Shown: positions 28,025 to 36,511 of the stretch, in pieces
How positions within the stretch are numbered: the stretch's first letter is position 1
How the letters are laid out: every line of letters starts with the position of its first letter
Origin: JBBRMW01 sp965246845
Lineage (GTDB): Bacteria > Chloroflexota > Anaerolineae > Aggregatilineales > UBA2796
Length of the DNA stretch: 64,000 nucleotides
Assembly (NCBI GenBank): GCA_965246845.1
Contig: CBDFFR010000005.1
Span: 558,001-622,000, forward strand
Direction of reading: 5' to 3'
Program-made: the position numbers and the translations under genes
The notes under the pieces: model-generated
What the model saw: the letters and a program-made list of their open reading frames with translations, nothing else
What the model was told of the DNA's origin: nothing
Databases searched by the model: none

Positions 28025-29185
28025 ATGACCGATGCAACCAAAACCGCGCCAGCCGCGAAGGGTCTGCAAAATATTGTCGTCGGACAGACCAAACTCAGCG
28101 AAGTAAATGGAACCGAAGGCAAGCTGATTTACGCGGGTTATGCAATCCAGGACCTCGCCGCGAATGCCAGTTTCGAGGAAGTGATTTATTTGCTGTGGCA
28201 CGGCAATCTTCCGAATAGCGCGCAACTCGAAGAAATTAAAAAGTCGCTCACCGAACATATGACGCTCGCGCCGGAAATCGTGACGATGCTCAAAGGCTTC
28301 CCGCACGACGCGACCCCAATGGCCGTGCTGCGTACCGCCGTCTCCGCGCTCGGCCTGTGGGACAAGGATGCCGATAACAACGCGCAGGAACACAACCGCC
28401 GCAAGGCACTGTTCATCACTGCGCAGGCTCCGGCGATTGTCGCAGCGTGGGAGCGCCTCCGGCATGATCAGGAGATCATCGCGCCGCGTACCGATCTCGG
28501 CTTCAGCGCGAATTTCCTGTATATGCTGCGCGGCACAGAGCCGAACGCGAAGGAAGTAGCCGTGATCGACGCTTACATGGTGCTGTTGAGCGAACACGGT
28601 ATGAATGCCAGCACCTTCTCCGCGCGCGTGACGACCAGCACCCTCAGCGATATGTACAGCGCGATCACGACCGCGCTCGGCACGCTCAAGGGTGCGGCAC
28701 ACGGCGGCGCGAACGAGGAAGCGATGCGGATGTTCTTCGAGATCGGCTCGCCCGACAACGTGCAAACATGGTTCGACGAGAACGTGAAGACGGGCAAGAA
28801 GCGCATTATGGGCTTCGGCCACCGCGTCTACAAGGCGCTCGACCCGCGTGCTGCCGTCCTCAACGCAAAGGCGCATGATGCGGCGGCTGAAACCGGAAAT
28901 ACACAGTGGTACGATCTCGCGAACAAGCTGGATGTTCTCGCCCGCGCCGATGACGACTTCATCAAGAAAAATCTATACGCGAATGTCGATTACTATAGCG
29001 CCGTCGCGCTCTATAGCATCGGCTTCCCGATGGACCTCTTCACGCCGCTCTTCGGCATCGCGCGGATGCCCGGCTGGACGGCGCATATCATCGAGCAGTG
29101 GGCTGATAACCGCCTTATTCGCCCGGATGTGGATTACATCGGTCCGCGCGATCAGAAGTACGTTCCCATCGCGCAGCGCACCTAG
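28025..29185 (+). CDS. gltA: Citrate synthase
   Basis: It condenses oxaloacetate with acetyl-CoA to citrate, the entry step of the citric acid cycle. The start is the ATG at 28025, with AAGGAG ahead of it, giving 386 residues. Conserved are YAGYAIQDLA near the N-terminus, HGGANEEAMRMF with the first active-site His, GFGHRVYKALDPRA with the second His and its Arg partners, and the C-terminal DLFTPLFGIARMPGWTAHIIEQW. Its length is that of the short, dimeric Gram-positive type. A methylcitrate synthase activity cannot be excluded from sequence alone. It is monocistronic, with repeats downstream. Confidence 0.95.
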   Translation: MTDATKTAPAAKGLQNIVVGQTKLSEVNGTEGKLIYAGYAIQDLAANASFEEVIYLLWHGNLPNSAQLEEIKKSLTEHMTLAPEIVTMLKGFPHDATPMAVLRTAVSALGLWDKDADNNAQEHNRRKALFITAQAPAIVAAWERLRHDQEIIAPRTDLGFSANFLYMLRGTEPNAKEVAVIDAYMVLLSEHGMNASTFSARVTTSTLSDMYSAITTALGTLKGAAHGGANEEAMRMFFEIGSPDNVQTWFDENVKTGKKRIMGFGHRVYKALDPRAAVLNAKAHDAAAETGNTQWYDLANKLDVLARADDDFIKKNLYANVDYYSAVALYSIGFPMDLFTPLFGIARMPGWTAHIIEQWADNRLIRPDVDYIGPRDQKYVPIAQRT

Positions 29186-29210
29186 TCGGTACAACAACTA
29201 CCGCGTGGTG

Positions 29211-29320
29211 CGTAGGGACGGACCTGCGTGTCCGCCCTGCTCCGCAAGTGGAGCGGGCAAGCCGTGAACTCTACACCGGAGTATGTGCGTCTTTGTAGGG
29301 GCGGACCTGTTTGTCCGCCC
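29211..29320. repeat. Interspersed palindromic repeats in a 310-base gap
   Basis: The gap 29186-29495 begins with repeat units: CGTAGGGACGGAC...GTCCGCCC and later TGTAGGGGCGGAC with partner GTCCGCCC, joined by an AGCGGGCAAGCCG stretch. The second half (29321-29495) is AT-richer and should hold the promoter of the sugar-binding protein gene, but I cannot name a convincing -35/-10 pair. Confidence 0.7.
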
Positions 29321-29495
29321 TTGCTTTTTCTTCGACTTGTTTCCGCACAGTTATCTCACACCTAAAAATTGCTGGTTGCATTCGGAAAATAGTGTTATAT
29401 TAACAAGTGGTACGCACCAGTTAATTATCGGCGCAGTATCGAACAGGTTTCAAACAGTTGTTTCAGCGGTCCTCTTGTTTTGAAAGGGAAATTTT

Positions 29496-30443
29496 GTGAA
29501 AAAGAAACTCGTCCTTCTCGCATTGGCGTTCGTCCTCGCGACGCTCGCCTTCGTTCCGCATGTGAGCCACGCACAGGCAAAGAAAGTCTACTATTGGATT
29601 TCGCACGGCGGACCAGCCGATCCGGTCTGGACGTACTTCCTCAAGGGCGCGCAGCAGTGGGCGACCGATACCGGGAATGAAGTCCGTACCTCCTTCCATA
29701 GCGGTGACGTGCCTTCGCATCAGGAAGCAATCCGCGCGGCAATCGCGGCGGGCGCAGCCGGAATCGTGACCAGCACCCCTACCGCTGGAACGCTGACGGG
29801 TGTGATCGCAGAAGCGCACGCGAAGAACATCCCGGTGATCATTATGAACACGGAAGACAAGACGAGCGGGCGTGATGCGTATGTCGGTGGCGACAACGAG
29901 GCGATTGGCCGCCGCTGGGCGCAATACCTCGTCGATAAGGGCCTTGTCAAGAGTGGCGACTTCGTGTTCATGCCCGTGGAAGTGCCGGGCGCGACCTATC
30001 AGGTTCTTGAGACCAAAGGCATCGACAGCGTATTCAAGCCGCTCGGCGTGACTTATGAAATCATCGGCACGGGTCTCGATCAGGCCGAAGTCATCACCAA
30101 GATGTCCGACTACCTGACCGCCAACCAGAGCAAGGTCAAGGCGATCATCGGCCTCGGCGACCTCGTGACGGGCAGCATCAAGCGCGTCTTCACGCAGGTC
30201 GGTATCGCAGCGGGCAAGATTCCGGTGGTCGGCTGGGGCAATTCACCCGATACGGCAGCGGAAGTCAAGGAAGGCTATGTCGCGGCTGCGATGTGGCAAG
30301 ACCCGCAGGCGACCAGCTACATGGCACTCTCGCTGGCATCGATGGCTGCGAGCGGCACACCGCCCGGCTTCGACATCCTGACGGGAACGCTCTACGAGAA
30401 GGACCGCGCCGACTTCTACGGCAAGATCATGGCCGTCAAGTAG
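29496..30443 (+). CDS. Sugar ABC importer substrate-binding protein (first set)
   Basis: The 315-residue protein starts at GTG with GAAAGGGAAA upstream. It has a signal peptide (LVLLALAFVLATLAFVPHVS, cleavage after SHAQA) and no lipobox Cys. The mature part is a periplasmic-binding type 1 fold: QEAIRAAIAAGAAGIVTSTP, GRDAYVGGDNEAIGRRWAQYL and VPVVGWGN-like IPVVGWGNSPDTAAEVKEG. Such proteins bind ribose, inositol or similar polyols or sugars. It precedes the permease and two ATPases of the same cluster. A terminator-like hairpin after its stop probably makes its messenger more abundant. Confidence 0.85.
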   Translation: MKKKLVLLALAFVLATLAFVPHVSHAQAKKVYYWISHGGPADPVWTYFLKGAQQWATDTGNEVRTSFHSGDVPSHQEAIRAAIAAGAAGIVTSTPTAGTLTGVIAEAHAKNIPVIIMNTEDKTSGRDAYVGGDNEAIGRRWAQYLVDKGLVKSGDFVFMPVEVPGATYQVLETKGIDSVFKPLGVTYEIIGTGLDQAEVITKMSDYLTANQSKVKAIIGLGDLVTGSIKRVFTQVGIAAGKIPVVGWGNSPDTAAEVKEGYVAAAMWQDPQATSYMALSLASMAASGTPPGFDILTGTLYEKDRADFYGKIMAVK

Positions 30444-30467
30444 ATCGACAGTTCGCTTAAACTTCAC

Positions 30468-30498
30468 GAGGCTGGCGGGTTATGCCAGCCTCTTCTTT
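30468..30498 (+). terminator. Intra-operon hairpin after the binding-protein gene
   Basis: GAGGCTGGC and GCCAGCCTC form a perfect 9-bp stem with a 7-base loop followed by TTCTTT. The permease ribosome site follows 10 bases later, so read-through must occur. Such hairpins commonly raise binding-protein expression over the permease. Confidence 0.7.
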
Positions 30499-30509
30499 GA
30501 AAGGAAAAA

Positions 30510-31490
30510 ATGCAAAAGTCCACATTACCACAACGGCTGATTGCCCGACCAGAGTTCGGACCGTTCGTTCTGTTGATCATACTAATTATCTTCTTTGCAT
30601 GGCGCTCCCCGCCTTTTTTATCTCAAGCAAACATCAGCAACTTTTTTAACTTTCTGCCGGAAATCGGCATAATCACGCTTGGTATGACGCTGCTCATGAC
30701 TGCAGGCGAATTCGACCTTTCAGTTGGCGCGGTCTTCGGGTTTACGCCGATTGTGATGTGGACGCTGTTCAACAAAGGGAATGTCCCGTTCGAGGGTGCA
30801 TTCATCATCGCCATGCTGCTCGCGGTCGTGATCGGCGCGGTCAATGGCTGGTTCGTAACGAAACTGCGCGTGCCATCCTTTCTTGTGACGCTGGGAATGC
30901 AACTTCTCATTCGCGGTATCGCGCTCTATATCACAAGTGGCTTCCCACAGGGGACATGGAACGCGACCTCGCCGATCATGGGTATTATCGTCGGGCAATT
31001 CAACATCGGCGGCTTTCGCATCTATATGACGCTCATCTGGTTCATCCTGTTTGCGGTCATCCTCGGTTATGTCCTGACACAAACGAGGACGGGGAACTGG
31101 ATACAGGCGGCGGGTGGTAACTCTGGCGCAGCGATGGCGCGCGGGGTCCGGGTAGGACGCATCAAGGTACAACTTTTCATCCTGACCTCTGTTCTTGCAG
31201 CGTTCGCAGGCGTAGCGAGTTCCATTCGAGTGTCCTCCGCCAACCCGAACAGCGGCACGGGGTATGAACTGGAAGTGATCGCAATGGTCGTAATTGGCGG
31301 GACAGCGCTCGCGGGTGGACGTGGAACGATCATCGGCACGGTGATCGGCGTGCTGATCCTGCGCGTCATGCAAAACGCAGTCGTGGGGATAGGCGTCGGT
31401 CTCGCTTACAATATTTTCATTGGCGGGATTATCCTCGGCATGATGGCGCTGCATTCCGCGCTCGAACGCCGCCACCATTCGGGGGTGTGA
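30510..31490 (+). CDS. Sugar ABC importer permease (RbsC-like, first set)
   Basis: The 326-residue polytopic protein has 8-10 membrane segments. Signatures of the branched-chain/ribose permease superfamily are LGMTLLMTAGEFDLSVGAVFG near residue 55, VTLGMQLLIRGIALYIT and the EAA-like GYELEVIAMVVIGGTALAGGRGTIIGT. GGAAAAA precedes the ATG. It is translationally close to the following ATPase (1-base gap), and both should assemble with the 498-residue ATPase or the 253-residue one. Confidence 0.88.
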   Translation: MQKSTLPQRLIARPEFGPFVLLIILIIFFAWRSPPFLSQANISNFFNFLPEIGIITLGMTLLMTAGEFDLSVGAVFGFTPIVMWTLFNKGNVPFEGAFIIAMLLAVVIGAVNGWFVTKLRVPSFLVTLGMQLLIRGIALYITSGFPQGTWNATSPIMGIIVGQFNIGGFRIYMTLIWFILFAVILGYVLTQTRTGNWIQAAGGNSGAAMARGVRVGRIKVQLFILTSVLAAFAGVASSIRVSSANPNSGTGYELEVIAMVVIGGTALAGGRGTIIGTVIGVLILRVMQNAVVGIGVGLAYNIFIGGIILGMMALHSALERRHHSGV

Positions 31491-31491
31491 G

Positions 31492-32253
31492 ATGTTGAAC
31501 AACGATAATGACCTCGTTCGGATGGACCATATCAGCAAGTTTTTCGGGCGCGTGCAGGCGTTGAACGACGTCAGCCTCAGCGTTCGCAAGAATGAAATCG
31601 TGGGCTTGCTTGGCGACAACGGCGCGGGCAAATCGACGCTGATTAAAATCCTTTCCGGGGCGCTGCGCGCGGATAGCGGCGACATCTACATGAACGGTCA
31701 GCGGATCGAGATGCGCAGCACGACCGACGCGATTGCGCAGGGTATCGAGACGATCTATCAGGACTCGGCGCTTGTACCGCAGCTATCCATTGCGCGCAAC
31801 CTGTTCATGGGGCGCGAACCCGTCAAGCCGCCGCGTTTCCTGAACCGACTCGACCAGCGCCTGATGAACGATGTCGCGGGGAAGCTGCTCGGTGAAGTCG
31901 GTATCTCGAAGAACATCCCGCCGAACACGCCGATCAGTTCTCTATCGGGCGGCGAGCGGCAGGCAGTCGCAATCGCACGCGCCATGTATTTCGAGAGCAA
32001 ACTCGTCATTCTCGATGAGCCAACCAACAATCTCGGTGTCGAAGAGACGCAGGGCGTCTTGCGCTTCGTCCGCAATGCGCGCGATACCGGGCATTCAGTG
32101 ATCCTGATTGCGCACAACATCTATCACGTATTTCAGGTGGTGGATCGAATCGTCGTGCTACGTCGCGGCAAGACCGTCGCGGATAACATCGACCCAAAGC
32201 AGACGACTATCGAGGAGGTAGAAAAGATCATTACCGGGATGATCACGCTTTGA
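31492..32253 (+). CDS. Single-domain sugar ABC importer ATPase (FrcA-like)
   Basis: The 253-residue ATPase has one nucleotide-binding domain: Walker A GDNGAGKST (41-49), signature LSGGERQAV, Walker B LVILDEPTNNLG and the switch His in LIAHN. Single-domain members such as FrcA exist beside the double-domain RbsA type and can work as dimers. Its last four bases overlap the next ATPase gene. The unusual co-presence of both ATPase kinds means either two importers share a cluster or one is a helper. Confidence 0.85.
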   Translation: MLNNDNDLVRMDHISKFFGRVQALNDVSLSVRKNEIVGLLGDNGAGKSTLIKILSGALRADSGDIYMNGQRIEMRSTTDAIAQGIETIYQDSALVPQLSIARNLFMGREPVKPPRFLNRLDQRLMNDVAGKLLGEVGISKNIPPNTPISSLSGGERQAVAIARAMYFESKLVILDEPTNNLGVEETQGVLRFVRNARDTGHSVILIAHNIYHVFQVVDRIVVLRRGKTVADNIDPKQTTIEEVEKIITGMITL

Positions 32254-33746
32254 CGCCAATTCTTGAGATGAAGGCTATCGTCAAGCGCTTTCCGGGCGTG
32301 TTGGCGCTCCAGAACGCACAAATCGAAGTCGTACCGGGCGAGGTTCACGTCCTCGTCGGGGAGAACGGCGCGGGCAAATCGACGCTGATGAAGATCGTCT
32401 CCGGCGTGTACACGCTCGACGGCGGCGAGATGTTCTTCAAGGGCAAACCTGCGCGTTTCACCACACCGAAGAAGGCGCGTGAAGCGGGGATCGTCACGAT
32501 CTATCAGGAATTGAACCTGATTCCGCAGCTTACCGTCACGGAGAATATCTTCCTCGGTGATGAACTCACGCGCGGTCCGCTGGTCGATTGGGGCGCGATG
32601 AACCGCCGCGCGCGTGAACTCCTGATGCGCCTGCACCTCGCCATCGACCCACGCACGAAGGTCGCGAATCTCGGCGTCGCGCAACAGCAAATGGTCGAAG
32701 TTGCAAAGGCGCTGCACGAGCGCTCCGACCTGATCATCATGGATGAACCGACCTCCGCGCTCAGTATCCCCGAAGTACAAGACCTTTTCGCGATCATTCG
32801 GCAATTGAAAGCGGAAGGCGTCGCGATTATCTACATCAGCCATCACCTCGATGAAGCGTTCGAGATCGGCGACCGCGTGACCGTGATGCGTGACGGCAAA
32901 CATATCATCACGACGGAGACGCGCGAACTAAACGTCAACCGCCTGATTAGCCTGATGGTCGGGCGCGACCTCTCCGAACAGTTCCCGAAGGAGCGCGCAC
33001 CACGCGGGCGCGAACTATTGCGCGTGGAGAACCTCACGCGCGGGAAGGCATTGCAAAGCATCAGCTTCACGGCTTACGCGGGCGAAGTGCTGGGTATCGC
33101 GGGTCTGGTCGGCGCGGGTCGCACCGAACTGGTGCGCGCCATTTTCGGCGCAGATTTAATCGACAGCGGTGCAATCTTTATCGAAGGGCAGCGCGTCCAT
33201 ATCGGAGAACCTATCGACGCGATCCGCTGCGGAGTCGGGCTGCTCACCGAAGATCGCAAGCAGCAGGGACTCGTCCTCAAATTCAACGTGCGCGAGAACA
33301 CCTCGCTTGGCGTACTGCGCAATCTGACAGGCGGCCTCTTCACGAACCGTCAGCGCGAGGCAGGACTCGCCGCCGAATACATCAAACGGATCGGGATTAA
33401 GACGAGCAGCCAGGATCAGCTTGTCGTGAACCTGTCGGGCGGCAACCAGCAAAAGGTCGTGTTGAGCAAATGGCTCGCGACGAAGCCGAAGGTGCTTATC
33501 TTCGATGAGCCGACGCGCGGGATCGATGTCGGCGCGAAGGTGGAGATTTACCGCCTGATGAACGAACTCGCTGCGCAAGGCGTGGCAATCCTGATGATCA
33601 GCTCCGAAATGCCGGAAGTGATTGGCATGAGCGACCGGATCATGGTGATCGCGCAAGGACGAGTCGCTGGTATCCTCGACCACACGGAAGCGACGCAGGA
33701 AAACATTCTCGAACTGGCGACGGGGACTGCACCTGTAGCTGTATAG
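32250..33746 (+). CDS. Double-domain sugar ABC importer ATPase (RbsA/MglA-like)
   Basis: The 498-residue protein has two tandem nucleotide-binding domains. The first has GENGAGKST and signature-type VAQQQMVEVAKAL with LIIMDEPTSAL. The second has a degenerate Walker A (GLVGAGRTEL), signature LSGGNQQKV and LIFDEPTRGIDVGAK. This asymmetry is normal for RbsA/MglA. It starts with TTG inside the previous stop (overlap of four bases). It energises a ribose-type permease, probably the 30510 or 33955 permease or both. Confidence 0.9.
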   Translation: MTPILEMKAIVKRFPGVLALQNAQIEVVPGEVHVLVGENGAGKSTLMKIVSGVYTLDGGEMFFKGKPARFTTPKKAREAGIVTIYQELNLIPQLTVTENIFLGDELTRGPLVDWGAMNRRARELLMRLHLAIDPRTKVANLGVAQQQMVEVAKALHERSDLIIMDEPTSALSIPEVQDLFAIIRQLKAEGVAIIYISHHLDEAFEIGDRVTVMRDGKHIITTETRELNVNRLISLMVGRDLSEQFPKERAPRGRELLRVENLTRGKALQSISFTAYAGEVLGIAGLVGAGRTELVRAIFGADLIDSGAIFIEGQRVHIGEPIDAIRCGVGLLTEDRKQQGLVLKFNVRENTSLGVLRNLTGGLFTNRQREAGLAAEYIKRIGIKTSSQDQLVVNLSGGNQQKVVLSKWLATKPKVLIFDEPTRGIDVGAKVEIYRLMNELAAQGVAILMISSEMPEVIGMSDRIMVIAQGRVAGILDHTEATQENILELATGTAPVAV

Positions 33747-33748
33747 TC

Positions 33749-33855
33749 GGGTGGACACATCGGTCCGCACCTACAAACGCGCGCGTATTCCGGCGTAGGG
33801 GTCGTGGCTTGCCCGACCCGCTTGCAAAGGCGGGCGGACACAGGTCCGCACCTAC
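33749..33855. repeat. Interspersed palindromic repeats after the RbsA-like gene
   Basis: Three units: GGTGGACACATCGGTCCGCACC-type, then GTAGGGGTCG with TGGCTTGCC loop and CGACCC, then GGGCGGACACAGGTCCGCACC with CTAC. They separate the two halves of the sugar importer cluster. Confidence 0.75.
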
Positions 33856-33898
33856 GAATACAGGTTAACAAGATCAGTGGTGCAATCGATTTTACTGG

Positions 33899-33928
33899 TA
33901 TACTCTTGACGAAATACTTGATCGTCAA
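33899..33928 (+). promoter_or_regulatory. -10 box and inverted-repeat operator before second permease
   Basis: TATACT (33899-33904) is directly followed by the inverted repeat TTGACGA / TCGTCAA (33906-33912 and 33922-33928, 9-base gap). It is 26 bases before the ATG at 33955. A regulator bound there would sit over the transcription start. No good -35 is visible. Confidence 0.45.
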
Positions 33929-33954
33929 CTAAACAGTCGTTTTATCAGGATTTT

Positions 33955-35037
33955 ATGGCAACCACCTTTAGCGTAGAGAGTTCCTCCGACGCGCGGCGCT
34001 TCAACGTCGGACGCCTGCTTGCCAACAGCGGACCGCTCCTGATCCTGTTGCTGCTTGTCGCGCTGTTGTATATCGCCGCGCCCGCCTTTCGTCGCCCGAC
34101 CAGTATTCTACTCGTTGGCTTGCAGGCGTCGTTCGTCGGCATTGTCGCAATTGGTCAAACAGCGGTTATCCTGACGGGTGGTATCGACCTCTCGGTCGAG
34201 GCAATGGTTGGGTTTAGCAGCGTCGTCGCGGCGATATTGATCAGCGGGACCAACCAATCGGGTGGGCAAATCGCGGGCGGCATTCCGTCATGGGCGGCGA
34301 TTCCGGTTGCAATTGTCGTTGGGGCGTTGATTGGTGCATTGCAAGGTGTGGTAATTACCTCGCTCAACATCAGCCCGTTTATCGTGACGCTTGGCTTCCT
34401 GAGCATCCTCACCGGGAGCGCATTGACGCTCACGAACGGCTCTCCAATCAACATTAAAAATGATCCTTTCATTGACTTTTTATCGAGTTCGATCCGCAGC
34501 ATCGGGGGCGAGGCCGGGCTGCAATTACCCATTGCGATTCCGGTCCCGCTGGTGATTGCGATTGTCCTTTACGCCGTCATGTGGGTGGTGCTGCGCCATA
34601 CCAAATTAGGCCGCTATGTGTATGCGATTGGTGGCAATGAGACCGCCGCGCGGCTTTCCGGCGTTAATGTGCGCCGCACAAAAATCCTCGTATACGCGAT
34701 GTCCGGGCTGCTCGCTGCGATTTCCGGCGTACTGGTGATGGGACGCCTGCAAACGGGCGCGTACCAGAACGGCACGGATTACACGCTCACATCGGTTGCG
34801 GCGGTAGTCATCGGCGGGACCGCGCTGGCGGGTGGCGTCGGCGGGGTGTGGGGGACGCTCATCGGGGCATTTATCATGGAAGTGGTACGCGCCGCGCTGG
34901 TCTATCTGGACGTACCGCCGAATGCGCACAAAATCGTGATTGGCGTGATCATCGTGCTGGCCGTCGCGCTGGATGTGATCCGGCGCGGCGAGGTGAGTTG
35001 GCTGCGGCGGATATTCCGCAGCCGTGCAGTTTCGTAG
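33955..35037 (+). CDS. Sugar ABC importer permease (RbsC-like, second set)
   Basis: The 360-residue permease has a short cytoplasmic N-terminus followed by about ten membrane segments. It carries the family signatures GIVAIGQTAVILTGGIDLSVEA, LNISPFIVTLGFLSILTG and TLTSVAAVVIGGTALAGGVGG, and it differs clearly from the 30510 permease, so it is not a recent duplicate. It precedes the second binding protein by 84 bases. No ATPase gene is in this half, so it probably borrows one from the first half. Confidence 0.88.
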   Translation: MATTFSVESSSDARRFNVGRLLANSGPLLILLLLVALLYIAAPAFRRPTSILLVGLQASFVGIVAIGQTAVILTGGIDLSVEAMVGFSSVVAAILISGTNQSGGQIAGGIPSWAAIPVAIVVGALIGALQGVVITSLNISPFIVTLGFLSILTGSALTLTNGSPINIKNDPFIDFLSSSIRSIGGEAGLQLPIAIPVPLVIAIVLYAVMWVVLRHTKLGRYVYAIGGNETAARLSGVNVRRTKILVYAMSGLLAAISGVLVMGRLQTGAYQNGTDYTLTSVAAVVIGGTALAGGVGGVWGTLIGAFIMEVVRAALVYLDVPPNAHKIVIGVIIVLAVALDVIRRGEVSWLRRIFRSRAVS

Positions 35038-35121
35038 ATTGCGATCCACCAGAGCCAAACGCTCTGTTTGATAGTTTTTGCGGGAACGCCGGATCGGGCG
35101 TCCCGGTTACGGGAGATCAAA

Positions 35122-36276
35122 ATGCGTAAATTCAGTCTTCTTTCTTTCGTGCTGCTCATCGCAGCGATGGCGCTCTCCAGCACAGGCGTACAGGCCAGCC
35201 AGAACGCACAGGCGACAAAGGCTGCGACGATGGCGATGGGTAAATCCCACTATGTCGCGTTCCTGCCGCCCGCCTTCACCAGCCCCTTCCACGTCGCGAT
35301 GGCTGATGGTGCGAAGGCACGCGCCGCCGAACTCGGCTGGAAGATCGATGTGCAGGCTCCCGCCAGCGAAGGTGACTTCGCCGGGCAGGTGACGCTCGTG
35401 CAGCAGCTTCTTGAAAAGGGCGTCGAAGCTGTCAGCGCAAACCCGATTCAGGTTGAAGCGATGATCACGGGTGTGAAAGCCGCGAACGCGAAGAACGTCC
35501 CGTTCTTCATGCACAACTTCATCACCCCGATTACCGAAGGCAAGGTCGCGTCCTATATCGGCTACGATCAGTGGGGCGGCGCGGAGAAACTCGGCGCGTA
35601 TACCTGCCAACTGCTCGCGAAGAAGTACAACACGACCGCCGCCGCCGCGAAGGGCAAGGTCTACATCCTGCTCGGTATCGATAGCATCTTCTCGCACCGC
35701 CGCACACAGGGCTACAAGGCTGGCCTCGCGGCTTGCCCCGCCGTGACTGTCGTGGGCGAGCAGACGGCGGAATGGCTGCGCGAAAAGGGCGCGAACGTCG
35801 CGACCGCCGCGCTCCAGAAGACGCCCGACATCGACGTGTTCTATGGCAACAGCGACGAAATGGCGATTGGCGCGGCGCTCGCGGCTGAAAAGCTCGGCCT
35901 GACGATCAACAAGGATTTCTTCGCCATCGCCATCGACGGCAACAAGCCCACGCTCGACCTGATCCAGCAGGGCAAGTTCACCGCAACGCTCGGCGTGGAC
36001 CCGACGCGCATGGGTGTCACCGTGATCGATGCTATGAACGATCTGTTCAACGGCAAAACGGTCCCGCAATATCTGCTCACACCCTCAACGGTCGTTGATT
36101 CGACCAACATCAATGATTACATCGCGGGCAAGACATGGAGCGGCGCGGTCTCCGGCTCCTCGGAAGTTGATAATGGCAAGTCGACGGTTGGCGGCGCGGG
36201 TGCGGCAACGATGGCCGCCACCATGTCCGGCACGAAGGCAATGGCCGCGACGATGGCCGCAACCGCCACTAAGTAA
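35122..36276 (+). CDS. Sugar ABC importer substrate-binding protein (second set), AATM-rich tails
   Basis: The ATG at 35122 has GGGAGATC before it. The 384-residue protein has a signal peptide (MRKFSLLSFVLLIAAMALSS) and a type 1 periplasmic-binding fold: HYVAFLPPAFTSPFHVAMADG, QLLEKGVEAVSANPIQVEAM, YGNSDEMAIGAALAAEKLG. Compared with the family it has added low-complexity tails: QATKAATMAMGK after the signal peptide and AATMAATMSGTKAM AATMAATATK at the C-terminus. It lies downstream of the permease in the second half of the importer cluster. Its sugar cannot be told. Confidence 0.83.
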   Translation: MRKFSLLSFVLLIAAMALSSTGVQASQNAQATKAATMAMGKSHYVAFLPPAFTSPFHVAMADGAKARAAELGWKIDVQAPASEGDFAGQVTLVQQLLEKGVEAVSANPIQVEAMITGVKAANAKNVPFFMHNFITPITEGKVASYIGYDQWGGAEKLGAYTCQLLAKKYNTTAAAAKGKVYILLGIDSIFSHRRTQGYKAGLAACPAVTVVGEQTAEWLREKGANVATAALQKTPDIDVFYGNSDEMAIGAALAAEKLGLTINKDFFAIAIDGNKPTLDLIQQGKFTATLGVDPTRMGVTVIDAMNDLFNGKTVPQYLLTPSTVVDSTNINDYIAGKTWSGAVSGSSEVDNGKSTVGGAGAATMAATMSGTKAMAATMAATATK

Positions 36277-36280
36277 CATC

Positions 36281-36380
36281 TGTAGGGGTCGGATTTATCC
36301 GACCCGGTTTCCTACCCTTGCATAATGCGCGTCTGTATAGGATCGGACGCGCGGGCGGACACATCGGTCCGCCCCTACAA
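36281..36380. repeat. Interspersed palindromic repeats after second binding-protein gene
   Basis: TGTAGGGGTCGGA...TCCGACCC, followed by a unit with stem GGGCGGAC and loop ACATCG ending CCTACAA. They lie between the binding-protein stop and its terminator. Confidence 0.75.
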
Positions 36381-36406
36381 TGTTGTGCATTACGCATCTT
36401 TTCATC

Positions 36407-36440
36407 TGAGCCGGATTTTTGTCCGGCTCATCGCGTTTTT
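36407..36440 (+). terminator. Rho-independent terminator of the sugar importer cluster
   Basis: TGAGCCGGA and TCCGGCTCA form a 9-bp stem with a 6-base loop; TCGCGTTTTT follows. It closes the transcript of the second binding protein. Confidence 0.8.
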
Positions 36441-36511
36441 ATGTAACACTCATTGTAAGATAGATCGTTGGGATACACTCTGGAAGTATGAACCTACTGG
36501 AGTATTTTGTA

